Shown one piece after another: positions 6,651-7,797 of a stretch of DNA of 7,797 nucleotides. Within the stretch, counting starts at the first letter, position 1; every line of letters begins with the position of its first letter. The position numbers and the translations under genes are program-made. Under the pieces are notes generated by a model. That model was not told where the DNA came from. It was given only the letters and a program-made list of their open reading frames with translations, and made no database searches. This DNA comes from Candidatus Calidifonticultor daggyaiensis (lineage in GTDB: Bacteria > Actinomycetota > Humimicrobiia > Humimicrobiales > Humimicrobiaceae), in the NCBI GenBank assembly GCA_015661035.1, contig JACVJA010000058.1, positions 1-7,797 on the forward strand. Reading direction: 5' to 3'.

Positions 6651-7797
6651 CTATTTTTCTTCCCTTGTCGTCCATAAACCCTCTCTTATTGAAAAGTATA
6701 TCCTATATATCAAAACAGTAGTTTCTGTTAGTATAACAAGAATAGCTACCGAATAGATGTTTATATGATTTGTTATAACTAGTAGTAAAAGTCCAAATAT
6801 ATGAAGTAATGAACCATAGATTACACTTTTATTTGCATATTCAGGATAGCCCATGGCTGCTAAAAATGAGTACCCCAATATTATAGAAGGTACTACTATT
6901 AATGCGGATATAAGCAAAATCCTAAAAACATAAATAGACTCATAATTAAAACGATTAGAAAAGAGTATTTCAAATAAACTGCCTGCAAAAACAAATAATA
7001 ATATTACAATGATAAAGTTTCCAATCGTTGCAAACTTAAAAATCTTTTTAAATAGTTTTGAATTCTTTGTATTTGCAATATAAGGATATGTTGCTTGTGT
7101 TAAAGGGAAGTAGACTTGTTGTAACGCTTGATAAAGTTTTTCTGCTATTGAATAATATCCAACCATTGTGTTATTAGTAAAAATCCCTAATATGAAAACA
7201 TTACTTGAGGTATAAATGGATACAGATACTCTTGATAAAAAAAATTGTGAACTATCTATAAATTGTGTTTTAATACTATTAAACCCTGGTTTGATAAATT
7301 TTATATCAAAATTTTTTGAAATAATCCATAAACTTAAAATTCCCGAAGATATGAAACCTAATGAATTAAGCAAAGGGACTTTCCAGTAATCTTGCCAATT
7401 TTTCACAAAAATAAAAATTGTTAAAGTAAATAACCCTTTTGCTAAAATATTTAAAAAAGTGATATATTTCATTTTTTCCATCCCTTGAAAAAACCAAATA
7501 GGGAATAATGTATTGCCAACGACTATACCAAAAGTCAAAAAGTAAACAATCCAATCATTCCTAAATCTTTTGAAAGTTAGAACTATTATAGCTAACAAAA
7601 TAAAACTGATAAAAGTTAACATACACTTAATAAATATAACAGAATTGAATATTTCTTGAATTTTATACTTATTTGCTCTATTTATTGCAATCTCTCTTGT
7701 AGCGGAAAGATTAAAACCATAATCTGTTAAAATTTGAAAATATACTATTGTTGCTGTAGCAAATGATAAAAGTCCAAACTTTTCTATTCCAATTACT
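6651..7797 (-). CDS. wzx: O-unit flippase Wzx (polysaccharide transporter), 5' end outside window
   Basis: Polytopic membrane protein of the Wzx/RfbX (MOP superfamily) type, which flips undecaprenyl-pyrophosphate-linked repeat units across the cytoplasmic membrane. The longest ATG-initiated frame starts at 7622, but reading upstream in the same frame gives 58 more uninterrupted codons to the right edge (first full codon at 7796). Those codons carry the N-terminal Wzx signature: a KFGLLSFA-like stretch, then DYGFNLSATREIA at visible residues 25-37. The ATG at 7622 is therefore internal. The visible part is 381 residues; Wzx proteins are usually about 410-480, so roughly 20-40 N-terminal residues are probably missing. 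Long hydrophobic segments separated by short polar loops run through the whole length. The gene ends with TAG 64 bp before the next start. Family assignment is firm; the transported glycan cannot be predicted. Confidence 0.9.
   Translation of the reverse strand, partial: VIGIEKFGLLSFATATIVYFQILTDYGFNLSATREIAINRANKYKIQEIFNSVIFIKCMLTFISFILLAIIVLTFKRFRNDWIVYFLTFGIVVGNTLFPIWFFQGMEKMKYITFLNILAKGLFTLTIFIFVKNWQDYWKVPLLNSLGFISSGILSLWIISKNFDIKFIKPGFNSIKTQFIDSSQFFLSRVSVSIYTSSNVFILGIFTNNTMVGYYSIAEKLYQALQQVYFPLTQATYPYIANTKNSKLFKKIFKFATIGNFIIVILLFVFAGSLFEILFSNRFNYESIYVFRILLISALIVVPSIILGYSFLAAMGYPEYANKSVIYGSLLHIFGLLLLVITNHINIYSVAILVILTETTVLIYRIYFSIREGLWTTREEK

Noticed and set aside
7366..7554. Minus-strand 62-codon open frame
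   Set aside because: It is an alternative frame inside wzx, whose own frame is continuous and shows clear family motifs.
7620..7622. ATG as start of the Wzx protein
   Set aside because: The frame stays open for 58 codons upstream to the window edge and encodes conserved Wzx N-terminal sequence, so this Met is internal.
1..7797. CRISPR array, tRNA, rRNA or insertion sequence
   Set aside because: I saw no regularly spaced direct repeats, no cloverleaf or rRNA-like segment, and no transposase frame or terminal inverted repeats with target duplications.

Overview
The window is a stretch of a surface-polysaccharide (capsule or teichoic-acid-like) biosynthesis locus. All genes lie on the minus strand and are transcribed from right to left. 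The DNA is very AT-rich: my hand counts in sampled blocks run from about 16 to 30 % GC. Several starts have strong Shine-Dalgarno sites, and the locus carries tagD- and tagF-type genes next to wzx/wzy. Together these suggest a low-GC Gram-positive (Bacillota, perhaps clostridial). No rRNA or housekeeping marker is present, so the taxon is an inference.

Layout in transcription order: (1) 7797-6651, an O-unit flippase (Wzx) whose reading frame runs off the right edge, so its true start is outside the window. (2) A 64-bp gap holding a perfect 11-bp inverted repeat. (3) 6586-5087, a fusion of a LicC-type nucleotidyltransferase and a NagD-type HAD phosphatase. (4) 5080-4796, the C-terminal ~60 % of a TagD-type glycerol-3-phosphate cytidylyltransferase, lacking the catalytic N-terminal half. 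(5) 4799-3570, a TagF/TagB-like CDP-glycerol (polyol-phosphate) transferase. (6) 3549-2338, a polytopic membrane protein best read as the Wzy polymerase. (7) 2341-1439, a GT2 glycosyltransferase. (8) 1438-365, a GT4 glycosyltransferase. Genes from 6586 to 365 are spaced by overlap to 20 bp, as in one operon. Bases 1-364 hold no gene I can support.

Proposed working model: the GT2 and GT4 enzymes build a lipid-linked repeat unit, and the TagF-like enzyme adds a phosphodiester-linked alcohol from a CDP-activated donor. Wzx flips the unit and Wzy polymerises it. The point of most interest is the donor. The ordinary CDP-glycerol enzyme (TagD) survives only as a headless remnant, and directly upstream sits a fused nucleotidyltransferase/phosphatase that could supply a different CDP-linked group. 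This would be a donor switch caught in a capsule locus. GC content also changes near the tagD/tagF border (about 27-30 % to the right, about 16-24 % to the left), consistent with modules of different origin.
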